The position numbers were made by a program, and so were the translations under genes. A stretch of 64,000 nucleotides of DNA from positions 620,001 to 684,000 of the forward strand of contig NZ_CP019426.1 in assembly GCF_009834515.1 (NCBI RefSeq), given 5' to 3'. The stretch is from Pseudomonas sp. R84. GTDB taxonomy: Bacteria; Pseudomonadota; Gammaproteobacteria; Pseudomonadales; Pseudomonadaceae. Under the pieces are notes generated by a model. It ran no database searches, was not told where the DNA came from, and worked only from the letters and a program-made list of their open reading frames with translations. Shown here piece after piece: positions 8,872 to 17,321 of this stretch; the stretch's first letter is position 1; each line of letters opens with the position of its first letter.

Positions 8872-10410
8872 TCATCGGCCACGGCTGCTAAAGCTGTGCA
8901 GGGCTTTTTCGATGCACTGCGCGGTTTTGCCAAAAGCTTGCACGGTGATGTCGGCAAACGGCCCGCCGCCCTGATCGGCGACCACAATCATGATTACCCG
9001 GCCGTTATTCACCAGTGAGCGCAGGAACAGATGCTCGCCGCGAAACAGTGTGCGCAGGCCCGGCGGCAGCAGCGCGGAGAACTGCGCGTTGTTGTCCGGG
9101 GTAATCCGCACCTGTGCCTGTTGCGCCAGCAGCCGTTGCAGCACGCTGCTCTGGCTGACGACAAAATTCAGCGCCGCTGCTTCTTTCGGTAGCCCGGCGG
9201 TTTGATTCACGCGCAGATTCGACTGCGTGCGATCGGCCATCAGGATCATCACCCGGCGCATGCCGCTGGCGACCAGCGCATCGCGAGCGGCGACGGTCAG
9301 GCTCATCGCATTGGTGAAGCGGCTCGGTTCGGCGAGCAGTTCGGCGCATTGGCGGCGCCATTGGCCAAGGTCTTCAGCGCTCGGCGCAGCAGCCGGCAAC
9401 ATGCCTGCCGGCAAACGGTGCGTGCCCCATGGCCACAGTAGCGAAACCGCCGGGTGCCACAGATCGGGCATTGCATGCTGGCGTGCACTGTTGGCAGCCT
9501 GCTGGTGCAGTTGCTGCTGCACCTCGTCCATCGAGATTTGCAGATAAAGGCTGGTCAGGTACTGCCAGCGTTCGCTGTGCGGACTGTCCCAGGCTTGTTG
9601 CGCCGACAGCGCCAGACCATTGGCAAGCAGCACGGTGTTGGCTGGCTGGTTGAGCCAGCGGCGCAACGTCGGGTCATCGTCAAGGCGATTTTGCTGGCGC
9701 AGCGGATGTTCGCTGTCGCGGGCAATGCGCAGCACCTTCACCAGCTCGCGTTGTTCACTGAGCAGCAGTTTATAACCCTGCTGCACCCAGATCGGCAGGT
9801 GCCAGGCCTGCACCAACGCTTCTGCGATTTTCAGCAGGCGTACACCAAACAATTGTTTTTCGACTACGCGGGCCGATTCGCCCTTGTGAATAACCCGCAG
9901 TTCCCACTCTTCGAGCAATTGCGGATACGTCAGCGCCATCGGCCACAGCGGCGACAGAAACAGCAGGCTGCCCCAGTGAATGTCCTGCCACAGCCGCGCC
10001 AGGCGACTGGCGAAAAAACCGTTGGCCTGTTGCGTCGCGTGCTGGCTGATCATCTGCAATTGGCGCAGCGCCTTGGGGATTTGCATCAGCGGTTCGGCGG
10101 GCAGGCGCGCCAGCAATTCTTCGGTGCGGGCGAGGCCAAGGCGATTGATCGCCACCTCAAGGTTTTCCGCTGGGGTGGCCATGGTCCCGTGGGTGTGACG
10201 ATTCGCCTCACGGATGATGCTCAAGGCCAGCGCCGGGCTGTCCTGCATCAGGTCGGCGATGTCGCGCAACGAACTGCGATTGTCACGGATCGCTCGGCAG
10301 ACCTTGTCGTGAGCGTCTTGCGGTACGGGCAGCCGGACGCTGTCGAGCAACTTTACCCAGCCGTCAATGGTGGTCGGTTTTGCGTGTGGGACGTTCGTTT
10401 CATTAGCCAT
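8872..10410 (-). CDS. HDOD-domain protein
   Basis: 512 residues. The N-terminal about 200 residues resemble an HDOD domain, a catalytically inactive HD relative: LLDSVRLPVPQDAHDKV, DLMQDSPALALSIIREANR, and INRLGLARTEELLARLP. The C-terminal about 170 residues contain a GAF-like stretch (NFVVSQSSVLQRLLAQ, LFLRSLVNNGRVIMIVVAD). Such proteins act in signalling and are often linked to motility or c-di-GMP output. It is divergent from motA with the sigma-28 promoter between them, and is probably the first gene of an HDOD-rhdA-psd unit. Its precise role cannot be read from the sequence. Confidence 0.75.
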   Translation of the reverse strand: MANETNVPHAKPTTIDGWVKLLDSVRLPVPQDAHDKVCRAIRDNRSSLRDIADLMQDSPALALSIIREANRHTHGTMATPAENLEVAINRLGLARTEELLARLPAEPLMQIPKALRQLQMISQHATQQANGFFASRLARLWQDIHWGSLLFLSPLWPMALTYPQLLEEWELRVIHKGESARVVEKQLFGVRLLKIAEALVQAWHLPIWVQQGYKLLLSEQRELVKVLRIARDSEHPLRQQNRLDDDPTLRRWLNQPANTVLLANGLALSAQQAWDSPHSERWQYLTSLYLQISMDEVQQQLHQQAANSARQHAMPDLWHPAVSLLWPWGTHRLPAGMLPAAAPSAEDLGQWRRQCAELLAEPSRFTNAMSLTVAARDALVASGMRRVMILMADRTQSNLRVNQTAGLPKEAAALNFVVSQSSVLQRLLAQQAQVRITPDNNAQFSALLPPGLRTLFRGEHLFLRSLVNNGRVIMIVVADQGGGPFADITVQAFGKTAQCIEKALHSFSSRGR

Positions 10411-10481
10411 GTCTGGACGGGATCTTCACTGACTGTAGACGCGCCCGGCATGGGCTAAATTGGCTTTTCGCCTGAACTGGC

Positions 10482-10508
10482 TATAGTCTGGCGCAGTTTT
10501 GCCGATAA
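10482..10508 (+). promoter_or_regulatory. Sigma-28 (FliA) promoter of motAB
   Basis: TATAGTCT, 11 bp, GCCGATAA. The -10 element matches the FliA consensus GCCGATAA exactly, the -35 element matches TAAAGTTT at 6 of 8 positions, and the spacing is the canonical 11 bp. It lies 68 bp upstream of the motA start, placing the stator genes in the late flagellar class. Confidence 0.88.
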
Positions 10509-10576
10509 GTAGAAGAAGAGATTTTTTAACTTCCGAATATGACCTTGAACCCGACTTAAATAAGTACTTTCTACCT

Positions 10577-11428
10577 ATGGCTAAAATTATCGGCATCATC
10601 GTCGTATTCGCGAGCGTGCTCGGCGGATACGTGCTCTCCCACGGCAAGATTGCCGCCCTGATCCAGCCTTTCGAGGTGATGATCATCGGTGGTGCTGCAC
10701 TCGGTGCATTCCTGCAGGCCAACCCCGGCTACATGACGATGCACGTGCTCAAGAAATCCCTGAGCATGTTCAGTTCACGCTTCAGCCACACGTTCTATCT
10801 GGAAGTGCTCGGGCTGATCTACGAGATCCTCAACAAGAGCCGCCGCGAAGGCATGATGGCCATCGAAGGCGACATCGAAGATGCCGCCGCGAGCCCGATC
10901 TTCGCCAAGTACCCGGCAGTGCTCAAAGACGAACGCATGACCGCGTTCATCTGCGATTACCTGCGCATCATGTCGTCCGGCAACATGGCGCCGCACGAGC
11001 TGGAAGGCTTGTTCGACATGGAACTGTACAGCCTCAAAGAAGACCTTGAGCATCCATCTCATGCGGTGAACGGCATCGCCGATGCCATGCCCGGTTTCGG
11101 TATCGTCGCGGCGGTACTCGGTATCGTGGTGACCATGGCCTCGCTGGGTGAGGGCGATCAGAAGTCGATCGGTCTGCACGTCGGTGCGGCACTGGTCGGT
11201 ACCTTCTTCGGTATTCTCGCGGCGTACGGTTTTTTCGGCCCGCTGGCGCACTCGCTGGCCCACGATGCCAAGGAAGAGCTGAACGTCTACGAAGCCATCA
11301 AGGCCTCGCTGGTGGCTTCTGCTTCCGGCATGCCGCCGTCGCTGGCGGTCGAGTTCGGTCGCAAGGTGCTGTACCCGGCCCACCGTCCAAGCTTTGCCGA
11401 GCTGGAACAAGCCGTTCGCGGTCGCTAA
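10577..11428 (+). CDS. motA: Flagellar motor stator protein MotA
   Basis: 283 residues, the usual MotA length. Four membrane segments are visible: residues 1-20 (IIGIIVVFASVLGGYVL), about 30-50 (VMIIGGAALGAFLQ), about 170-195 (GFGIVAAVLGIVVTMASLG) and about 200-225 (HVGAALVGTFFGILAAYGFF). With MotB it forms the proton-conducting stator. The large cytoplasmic loop contains the charged torque-generating region. The ATG at 10577 begins MAKIIGIIVVF as in other pseudomonads; the longer upstream frame would read through the promoter leader. motB follows after 3 bp. Confidence 0.97.
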   Translation: MAKIIGIIVVFASVLGGYVLSHGKIAALIQPFEVMIIGGAALGAFLQANPGYMTMHVLKKSLSMFSSRFSHTFYLEVLGLIYEILNKSRREGMMAIEGDIEDAAASPIFAKYPAVLKDERMTAFICDYLRIMSSGNMAPHELEGLFDMELYSLKEDLEHPSHAVNGIADAMPGFGIVAAVLGIVVTMASLGEGDQKSIGLHVGAALVGTFFGILAAYGFFGPLAHSLAHDAKEELNVYEAIKASLVASASGMPPSLAVEFGRKVLYPAHRPSFAELEQAVRGR

Positions 11429-11431
11429 GAA

Positions 11432-12508
11432 ATGGAAAATAATCAGCCGATTATCATCAAGCGCGTCAAGCGCATAGCCGGCGGGCATCACGGCGGGGCG
11501 TGGAAAATCGCTTTCGCCGACTTCGCCACGGCGATGATGGCGTTCTTCCTGGTGTTGTGGCTGTTGTCCACGGCAACGCCGGAGCAGAAGATCGCCATCG
11601 CCGGTTACTTCAAAGACCCGGTCGGCTTCTCCGAAAGCGGTACGCCGTACATCATCGATCTGGGCGGCACGCCGACCCTGGCGCCGGAAAACACCCTTAA
11701 CCCGGAAGTGAAATCGCAGCCGCAACCCGACAAGGTCACGGTCGACACCGAACAGGTTGAAGGCATGGCCGAGCAGGTCGAGAAGGAACGTCTGGAGCTG
11801 CTCCTGCAAGAACTGCAGAACAAGGTCGACGAGAACCCGCAACTGCAGAAGTTCAAGGACCAGATCCTCTTCGAGATCACGCCGAACGGCTTGCGCATCC
11901 AGATCATGGACGCCGAGAACCGGCCGATGTTCGACTCCGGTTCTGCTCGCCTGAAGCCGTACTTCGAAGACATCCTGCTGGCCATGGCCGACACCATCAA
12001 AGCGGTGCCGAACAAGATCAGCATCAGCGGCCACACCGACGCCAAGCCGTACACCGGCACCGGTGATTTCGGTAACTGGGAATTGTCGGCCAACCGTGCC
12101 AACGCCGCTCGTCGTGCCTTGATCGCCGGCAGCTATCCGGATGCGCAAGTGGCGCGGGTCGTCGGTTATGCCTCGTCGGCGCTGTTCGACAAGGAAAACC
12201 CGTTCAACCCGGTCAACCGCCGCATCGATATTGTCGTACTGACCAAGAAAGCCCAGGCGGCCATCGAAGGTGCGCAAGGTGCCGATCCAGCGAAACCTGC
12301 AGATCAAGGTCAGAACGGCGCCGCTCCGGCAACACCGGTTGACCCGAATGCACTGCCGGCGGATCAGCAACCGGTGCCTGCACACGAGCTGCGCGAACGC
12401 TTGAACCTGTTCGACGACGCTGCGCCGAAACCGCCTGAGCCGGGGAGTGCGGCGCCCGCGCCTGCTGCCCCTCCAGCCACTGTGCCGGCCCCCACGCCGA
12501 AACAGTGA
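11432..12508 (+). CDS. motB: Flagellar motor stator protein MotB
   Basis: 358 residues. A short cytoplasmic N-terminus is followed by a single membrane helix (residues about 25-48) with the proton-binding aspartate in FADFATAMMAFFLVLWLL, a periplasmic plug/linker, and an OmpA-like peptidoglycan-binding domain (about residues 150-270) with ISGHTDAKPY and NRRIDIVV. The C-terminal about 85 residues are a Pro/Ala-rich tail. It anchors the stator to the cell wall. It is co-transcribed with motA from the sigma-28 promoter and ends in a terminator at 12514. Confidence 0.97.
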   Translation: MENNQPIIIKRVKRIAGGHHGGAWKIAFADFATAMMAFFLVLWLLSTATPEQKIAIAGYFKDPVGFSESGTPYIIDLGGTPTLAPENTLNPEVKSQPQPDKVTVDTEQVEGMAEQVEKERLELLLQELQNKVDENPQLQKFKDQILFEITPNGLRIQIMDAENRPMFDSGSARLKPYFEDILLAMADTIKAVPNKISISGHTDAKPYTGTGDFGNWELSANRANAARRALIAGSYPDAQVARVVGYASSALFDKENPFNPVNRRIDIVVLTKKAQAAIEGAQGADPAKPADQGQNGAAPATPVDPNALPADQQPVPAHELRERLNLFDDAAPKPPEPGSAAPAPAAPPATVPAPTPKQ

Positions 12509-12513
12509 CCGAC

Positions 12514-12541
12514 AAAAAGCCACGGTTACCGTGGCTTTTTT
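12514..12541 (+). terminator. motAB terminator
   Basis: AAAAAGCCACGGT-TA-CCGTGGCTTTTTT: a perfect stem with A-run and T-run on the two sides, 5 bp after the motB stop. Confidence 0.9.
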
Positions 12542-12599
12542 GTATCTGCCTGCGTCGCAATGACCAGTCGCAGTTTTCGCAATCACGGAAGATCAGTAA

Positions 12600-13763
12600 A
12601 TGGAAAGACTCAAAGCCTATTTTCAACGGCATGGCAACGCACCCTTCAAATTTGGCGAGGGGCGGGTCAGTGGCTATATATCAGCCACCCTCGGGCTGTT
12701 GAGCCTGTTGGCGGTGTTTTGTTTTCTCTTCCCGGAATGGCTGACCACGGCCGAACTGCGCAAGGTCTATGACGAGCAGTTTGCGCGCACCACGCTGTTG
12801 CTTGGTCTGGTGCTGTCATTCAGCCTCGGCACCCTGAATATCCTCCTTAACAAGCGTAAACGCCTAGGAATCACCGGTCTGGTCGCATCGGGCCTGGCGG
12901 TATTCCTCGGTGGCACCAATGTTCAGGTCAGTTCGATCGGACAGACCCCGTACTCGCTGGGCCTGGACTGGTTTGTGCTGGCGCTGCTGGTGTCGGCGAT
13001 CGTGTTCATTCCTCTGGAGAAGCTTTATTCCAAGGATCCCGAGCAAAACATCCTGCGCCCGCACTGGCGCACCGACCTGACCTACTTTTTCGTCAGCCAC
13101 ATGCTGGTGCAATTCATCCTGATCTTCATCACCGCCTCCTCGAGTTACATCGCCGGTTGGGCGATGTCGCCAAGCTTGCAGACCAGCGTGCAAAGCCTGC
13201 CGCTAGTTGTGCAGTTTCTGCTGGCGATCCTGGTTGCCGATCTAGGTCAATATTGGCTGCACCGGCTCTACCATGTGGTGCCATGGCTGTGGCGTATCCA
13301 CGCGGTGCATCACTCCAGTACGCACATGGACTGGCTCGCCGGTTCGCGTGTGCACTTCATCGAAATCCTGCTGACCCGAACCGGTGTGCTGGTGCCGTTG
13401 ATGCTGCTGGGCTTCGCGCCGCAAGCATTGAATGCCTATGTGATTCTGGTCGGTGTTCAGGCAGTACTCGCCCACGCCAACGTGCGGATCAACGGCGGCT
13501 GGCTGAATTACCTGATCGTGCTGCCGCGCTATCACCATTGGCACCATGCTCGGCACAAGGATTACATCTACAAGAACTACGCCATCCACACGCCGCTGGT
13601 GGACATGCTGTTCGGCACCTTCAAGTTGCCGCCCAAAGAATGGCCGGTACGTTACGGCGTGTTCGGCAAGGAGTTGCCGGGCGGGATTGTGCGTCAGCAT
13701 CTGTATGCGTTTCAGAAACCTGAGCCGAAAATGGTCGTGCCAAAACCGCCCGCCAGCGTTTGA
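12600..13763 (+). CDS. Membrane sterol desaturase/fatty acid hydroxylase family protein
   Basis: 387 residues, polytopic. Several hydrophobic helices (about residues 25-45, 65-85, 120-140, 160-185, 200-220) precede the histidine boxes of the di-iron hydroxylase superfamily: HRLYH (HX3H), HAVHHSS (HX2HH), and a distal HHWHHARH box. These bind the two irons that oxidise a lipid substrate. The substrate cannot be told from sequence. It starts at the ATG at 12600 after the motB terminator and ends at a strong bidirectional terminator, so it is monocistronic. Confidence 0.85.
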   Translation: MERLKAYFQRHGNAPFKFGEGRVSGYISATLGLLSLLAVFCFLFPEWLTTAELRKVYDEQFARTTLLLGLVLSFSLGTLNILLNKRKRLGITGLVASGLAVFLGGTNVQVSSIGQTPYSLGLDWFVLALLVSAIVFIPLEKLYSKDPEQNILRPHWRTDLTYFFVSHMLVQFILIFITASSSYIAGWAMSPSLQTSVQSLPLVVQFLLAILVADLGQYWLHRLYHVVPWLWRIHAVHHSSTHMDWLAGSRVHFIEILLTRTGVLVPLMLLGFAPQALNAYVILVGVQAVLAHANVRINGGWLNYLIVLPRYHHWHHARHKDYIYKNYAIHTPLVDMLFGTFKLPPKEWPVRYGVFGKELPGGIVRQHLYAFQKPEPKMVVPKPPASV

Positions 13764-13766
13764 GGC

Positions 13767-13799
13767 AAAAAAAAGCCGCGAGATGATCGCGGCTTTTTT
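13767..13799. terminator. Bidirectional terminator between hydroxylase gene and rsgA
   Basis: A-run, GCCGCGA, loop GATGA, TCGCGGC, T-run. It has T-tracts on both strands and sits between convergent genes. Confidence 0.9.
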
Positions 13800-13811
13800 G
13801 TGTCCGGCTAC

Positions 13812-14843
13812 TTAATAGCCGTTTTCCGGCAGGCTGGCGATGATCGAGCGGTAGCTGTTCATCCGCTGCTGCTGGATGCGTCCGTCTTCGAGTGCCTTGA
13901 GCAGCGCACAACCCGGTTCGCGGTCATGTTTGCAATCGCGGAAGCGGCAGGTGCCGAGCAGATCATCGAACTCGATGAAGCCTGCTTCGACATCGGCGCG
14001 GCTGACGTGGCCGAGGCCGAACTCACGGATACCCGGGGAATCGATCAGTTCACCGCCGCCAGGGAAGTGAAACAGCCGTGCGGTGGTTGTCGTGTGCGTG
14101 CCCTGGCCGGACAGTTCGGACAGCGGCCCGACACGGGTTTCAACCTCAGGCAGCAAGCTGTTGACCAATGACGACTTGCCGACACCGGACTGGCCGACGA
14201 ACACGCTGATGCGCCCGTCGAGTTGCTGTTGCAGTTGTTCCATGCCGTTGCCGTGGTGCGCCGAGACTTCCAGCACCGGATAACCCAGCGTGCGATACAC
14301 CGCCAGCAGCGCATTGAGCGCCGGGGCGTTCTGCTCGTCGATCAGGTCGAACTTGTTCAGCAGCAGCAATGGACGGATGCCGGCGTGTTCGGCAGCAACC
14401 AGATAACGGTCGATCAGGTTGGCGTGAGGCTCGGGCAGCGGCGCGAAGACGATGACGATCATGTCGACGTTGGCGGCTACCGGTTTGAGCTGACCACGGC
14501 TGTCCGGGCGGCACAGTTCGGTGGTGCGCGGCAGTTGCGCGACGATCACACCAATGCCCTGATTGCCGGCACGCCAGACGACGGTATCACCGGTCACCAG
14601 TGCGGGCAGGTTGGCGCGCAAGTGGCAGCGGAAGACCTGGCCGGCCTGATCGCCGTCAACAGCTTCGACCTCGACCTGCACACCGAAGTGGGCGATCACC
14701 AGACCTGTTTGCTCCGGGCCCAGATCGCCGCCCTCAAGGGCTTCGACCGCCGAGGACTCGCGTTTGGCGGCGCGTGCGGCGCGTTCGCCCTGAATCTTTT
14801 CGATGCGCCAGTTTTGACGACGATTGAGTTGGCGTTTGGCCAT
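13812..14843 (-). CDS. rsgA: Small ribosomal subunit biogenesis GTPase RsgA
   Basis: 343 residues. An N-terminal OB-fold is followed by a circularly permuted GTPase with motif order G4 (LLNKFD), G1 ([10 protein letters not shown]), G2/G3 (DSPGIREFG), then a C-terminal zinc site with C..C..H..C spacing ([15 protein letters not shown]). RsgA matures the 30S subunit late in assembly. It is divergent from orn with 107 bp between starts. Confidence 0.96.
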   Translation of the reverse strand: MAKRQLNRRQNWRIEKIQGERAARAAKRESSAVEALEGGDLGPEQTGLVIAHFGVQVEVEAVDGDQAGQVFRCHLRANLPALVTGDTVVWRAGNQGIGVIVAQLPRTTELCRPDSRGQLKPVAANVDMIVIVFAPLPEPHANLIDRYLVAAEHAGIRPLLLLNKFDLIDEQNAPALNALLAVYRTLGYPVLEVSAHHGNGMEQLQQQLDGRISVFVGQSGVGKSSLVNSLLPEVETRVGPLSELSGQGTHTTTTARLFHFPGGGELIDSPGIREFGLGHVSRADVEAGFIEFDDLLGTCRFRDCKHDREPGCALLKALEDGRIQQQRMNSYRSIIASLPENGY

Positions 14844-14950
14844 GGGTGTTCCGTCTGAAGAATGCAGCGATTAGGTAAAACGGCCGCGAGTTTAGCACGC
14901 CCGGCCACCGGCCTAGGCTAAACTGCGCAGCATTGCCTAGGAGCCGAAAT

Positions 14951-15493
14951 ATGCCAAACCCGCAGAACCTGATCTGGATCGACCTGGAAATGACCGGTCT
15001 GGATCCGGAAAACGACGTCATCATCGAGATGGCCACTATCGTCACCGATAGCGATCTGAACACGTTGGCCGAAGGGCCGGTGATCGCCATCCACCACAGT
15101 GACGAAGTGCTGGCCCGCATGGACGAGTGGAACACTCGTACCCACGGCAACTCCGGCCTGACCCAGCGCGTGCGCGACAGCCGCATCAGCATGGCCGAGG
15201 CAGAAGCCGAAACCATCGCCTTCCTGGAAAAATGGGTGCCGAAGGGCAAATCGCCGATCTGTGGCAACAGCATCTGCCAGGATCGCCGCTTCCTTTATAC
15301 GCATATGAAGTCGCTGGAAAGCTACTTCCACTACCGCAACCTCGACGTTTCCACGCTCAAGGAACTGGCCGCGCGCTGGGCGCCGGACGTGCGCGACAGC
15401 TTCAAGAAAGGCAGCACGCACCTGGCGCTGGACGACATCCGCGAATCGATCGCCGAGTTGCAGCACTACCGCAAGCATTTCATCAAGTTCTAA
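14951..15493 (+). CDS. orn: Oligoribonuclease
   Basis: 180 residues, a DEDDh 3'-5' exonuclease that degrades 2-5 nt RNAs, including pGpG from c-di-GMP breakdown, and is essential in many pseudomonads. Motifs are IDLEMTGL (ExoI), the [12 protein letters not shown] segment (ExoII) and [14 protein letters not shown] (ExoIII). The ATG at 14951 has TAGGAG upstream; an earlier in-frame ATG at 14933 would overlap the ribosome-binding site. Confidence 0.97.
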   Translation: MPNPQNLIWIDLEMTGLDPENDVIIEMATIVTDSDLNTLAEGPVIAIHHSDEVLARMDEWNTRTHGNSGLTQRVRDSRISMAEAEAETIAFLEKWVPKGKSPICGNSICQDRRFLYTHMKSLESYFHYRNLDVSTLKELAARWAPDVRDSFKKGSTHLALDDIRESIAELQHYRKHFIKF

Positions 15494-15585
15494 TGCCTGG
15501 CGATGGGGGCGGGCATTGCGATTGCCCCCTTTTGGTGCCGCACTGAAATGGCTAGACTGCGCGCCTTCCTGCCTGGATCGCCACC

Positions 15586-16197
15586 ATGTTGCTGATGCTC
15601 TATCTGATCGCCATTACTGCTGAAGCCATGACTGGCGCCCTCTCTGCCGGGCGGCGCGGCATGGACTGGTTTGGCGTGGTGCTGATCGCCTGCGTGACAG
15701 CCTTGGGCGGTGGCTCGGTGCGCGATGTACTGCTCGGGCATTATCCTCTGACCTGGGTAAAACACCCGGAATACCTGGTGCTGACCTCGGTCGCTGCAAT
15801 GTTCACCGTGTTCACCGCGCGCTGGATGCGCCATCTGCGTTCGCTGTTCCTGGTGCTCGACGCCGTCGGCCTGGTGGCGTTCACCCTGATTGGCTGCATG
15901 ACCGCGCTGGAAATGGGCCACGGCATGCTGGTCGCGTCGGTCAGCGGTGTGATCACTGGCGTCTTCGGCGGCATCCTGCGCGATATCTTCTGCAATGACA
16001 TACCGCTGATTTTCCGCCGAGAGCTATACGCCAGCGTCTCGTTTGCGGCGGCGTGGTGTTACATGCTTTGCCTGTATCTGAACGTGCCGAGCGAGCAGGC
16101 GATTTTGATTACGCTGTTTGGCGGCTTTCTATTGCGTTTGTTGGCGATTCGCTTTCATTGGGAAATGCCCAAGTTCGTTTACAACGACGCGCCTTGA
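15586..16197 (+). CDS. TRIC/UPF0126-family cation channel
   Basis: 203 residues with about six to seven membrane helices. Two repeats each carry the family glycine motif: ALGGGSVRDVLLG and FGGILRDIFC. Prokaryotic TRIC proteins form trimeric potassium-conducting channels. The RD residues after GG are hallmarks of the family. Its last 19 bp overlap the 3' end of queG on the other strand, so both stop codons lie within the other gene. Confidence 0.85.
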   Translation: MLLMLYLIAITAEAMTGALSAGRRGMDWFGVVLIACVTALGGGSVRDVLLGHYPLTWVKHPEYLVLTSVAAMFTVFTARWMRHLRSLFLVLDAVGLVAFTLIGCMTALEMGHGMLVASVSGVITGVFGGILRDIFCNDIPLIFRRELYASVSFAAAWCYMLCLYLNVPSEQAILITLFGGFLLRLLAIRFHWEMPKFVYNDAP

Positions 16198-17258
16198 CGT
16201 TTGGCGTGTTGCTTCAGCGCCCATTCGACGTGCTCTTGTACCAGCGCTGACGGGTATTCACGGCGCGCCTTCAATGCTTCCAGAACCGGAATGCTCGAGG
16301 GGGCGTTGCCCAGTCCCACGGCCAGATTGCGCAGCCAGCGTTCATACCCGGCCCGACGCAGCGGTGAGCCTTCGGTACTGCTGAGAAATTTGTCTTCGTC
16401 CCACATGAACAGTTCAGCCAGTTCAGCGTTGTCCAGATTGTGCCGTGGCTTGAAGTCGCTTTCCCCGGAGTGCTTGGCGAACCGGTTCCACGGGCAGACG
16501 ATCTGGCAGTCATCGCAACCGAACACACGGTTGCCGATCAGCGGTCGCAAATCTTCGGGGATCGCGTTTTTCAGTTCGATGGTCAGGTAGGAAATGCAGC
16601 GGCGCGCGTCCAGCACGTAAGGGCCGACGAATGCGTTGGTCGGGCAGATATCGAGGCACGCAGTACAGCGGCCGCAGTGTTCGTTGCTGTGCGGCTCATC
16701 CACCGGCAACGGTAGATCGACGAACAGTTCGCTCAAGAAAAAATAGCTGCCGGCCTTGCGATTCAGCACCAGGGTGTTTTTGCCGATCCAGCCCAGCCCG
16801 GCCTGTTCGGCAATGGCTTTTTCCAGCACGGGCGCGCTGTCGACAAACGCGCGGAAACCGAACGGGCCAATCTCCGATTGAATCTTGTCGGCCAATTGCT
16901 GCACACGTTTACGGATCAATTTGTGGTAATCGCGGCCCAAGGCATAACGCGACACGTAAGCTTTTTCCGGTTGCGCCAGCATTTGCGCCATTTGCGTATC
17001 GCCCGGCAGGTAGTCCATGCGCAGCGAGACCACGCGCAACGTGCCCGGCACCAGCTCTTCCGGGTGCGAGCGTTTGCTGCCATGGGCGCCCATGTAGTCC
17101 ATTTCGCCGTGGTAGCCGGCCTCGAGCCAGCGCGCGAGATGCTGCTCATGCTCGGCCAGATCCAGGCCGCTGATGCCGACTTGCTGAAAGCCCAGCTCGC
17201 GACCCCAATCCTTGATCGATTGGGCGAGGGCGGGCAGGTCTGTGGTGATGGCGGACAT
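16179..17258 (-). CDS. queG: Epoxyqueuosine reductase
   Basis: 359 residues from MSAITTDLP. A cobalamin-dependent enzyme that performs the last step of queuosine tRNA modification. Two [4Fe-4S] ferredoxin-like motifs are visible, CGRCTACLDICPTNAF and CDDCQIVCPWNRF. A HEAT-like C-terminal tail follows (LRNLAVGLGNAPSSIPVLEAL). I shortened the frame from 17342 to 17258 because the upstream extension would overlap the nnrD leader and start. It is divergent from nnrD, with 63 bp between. Confidence 0.94.
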   Translation of the reverse strand: MSAITTDLPALAQSIKDWGRELGFQQVGISGLDLAEHEQHLARWLEAGYHGEMDYMGAHGSKRSHPEELVPGTLRVVSLRMDYLPGDTQMAQMLAQPEKAYVSRYALGRDYHKLIRKRVQQLADKIQSEIGPFGFRAFVDSAPVLEKAIAEQAGLGWIGKNTLVLNRKAGSYFFLSELFVDLPLPVDEPHSNEHCGRCTACLDICPTNAFVGPYVLDARRCISYLTIELKNAIPEDLRPLIGNRVFGCDDCQIVCPWNRFAKHSGESDFKPRHNLDNAELAELFMWDEDKFLSSTEGSPLRRAGYERWLRNLAVGLGNAPSSIPVLEALKARREYPSALVQEHVEWALKQHAKRQGASL

Positions 17259-17287
17259 GAGGCGAGAGAAACCGGAGCTGAGGTGCG

Positions 17288-17293
17288 TATAAT
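17288..17293 (+). promoter_or_regulatory. Possible sigma-70 -10 box for the nnrD operon
   Basis: A perfect TATAAT 29 bp before the nnrD ATG in the divergent queG/nnrD gap. No good -35 hexamer is seen at 16-18 bp, so an activator or a nonstandard -35 would be needed. This is a weak call. Confidence 0.35.
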
Positions 17294-17321
17294 TCTGCCA
17301 GACATCGGAGCCCGAAGACGC

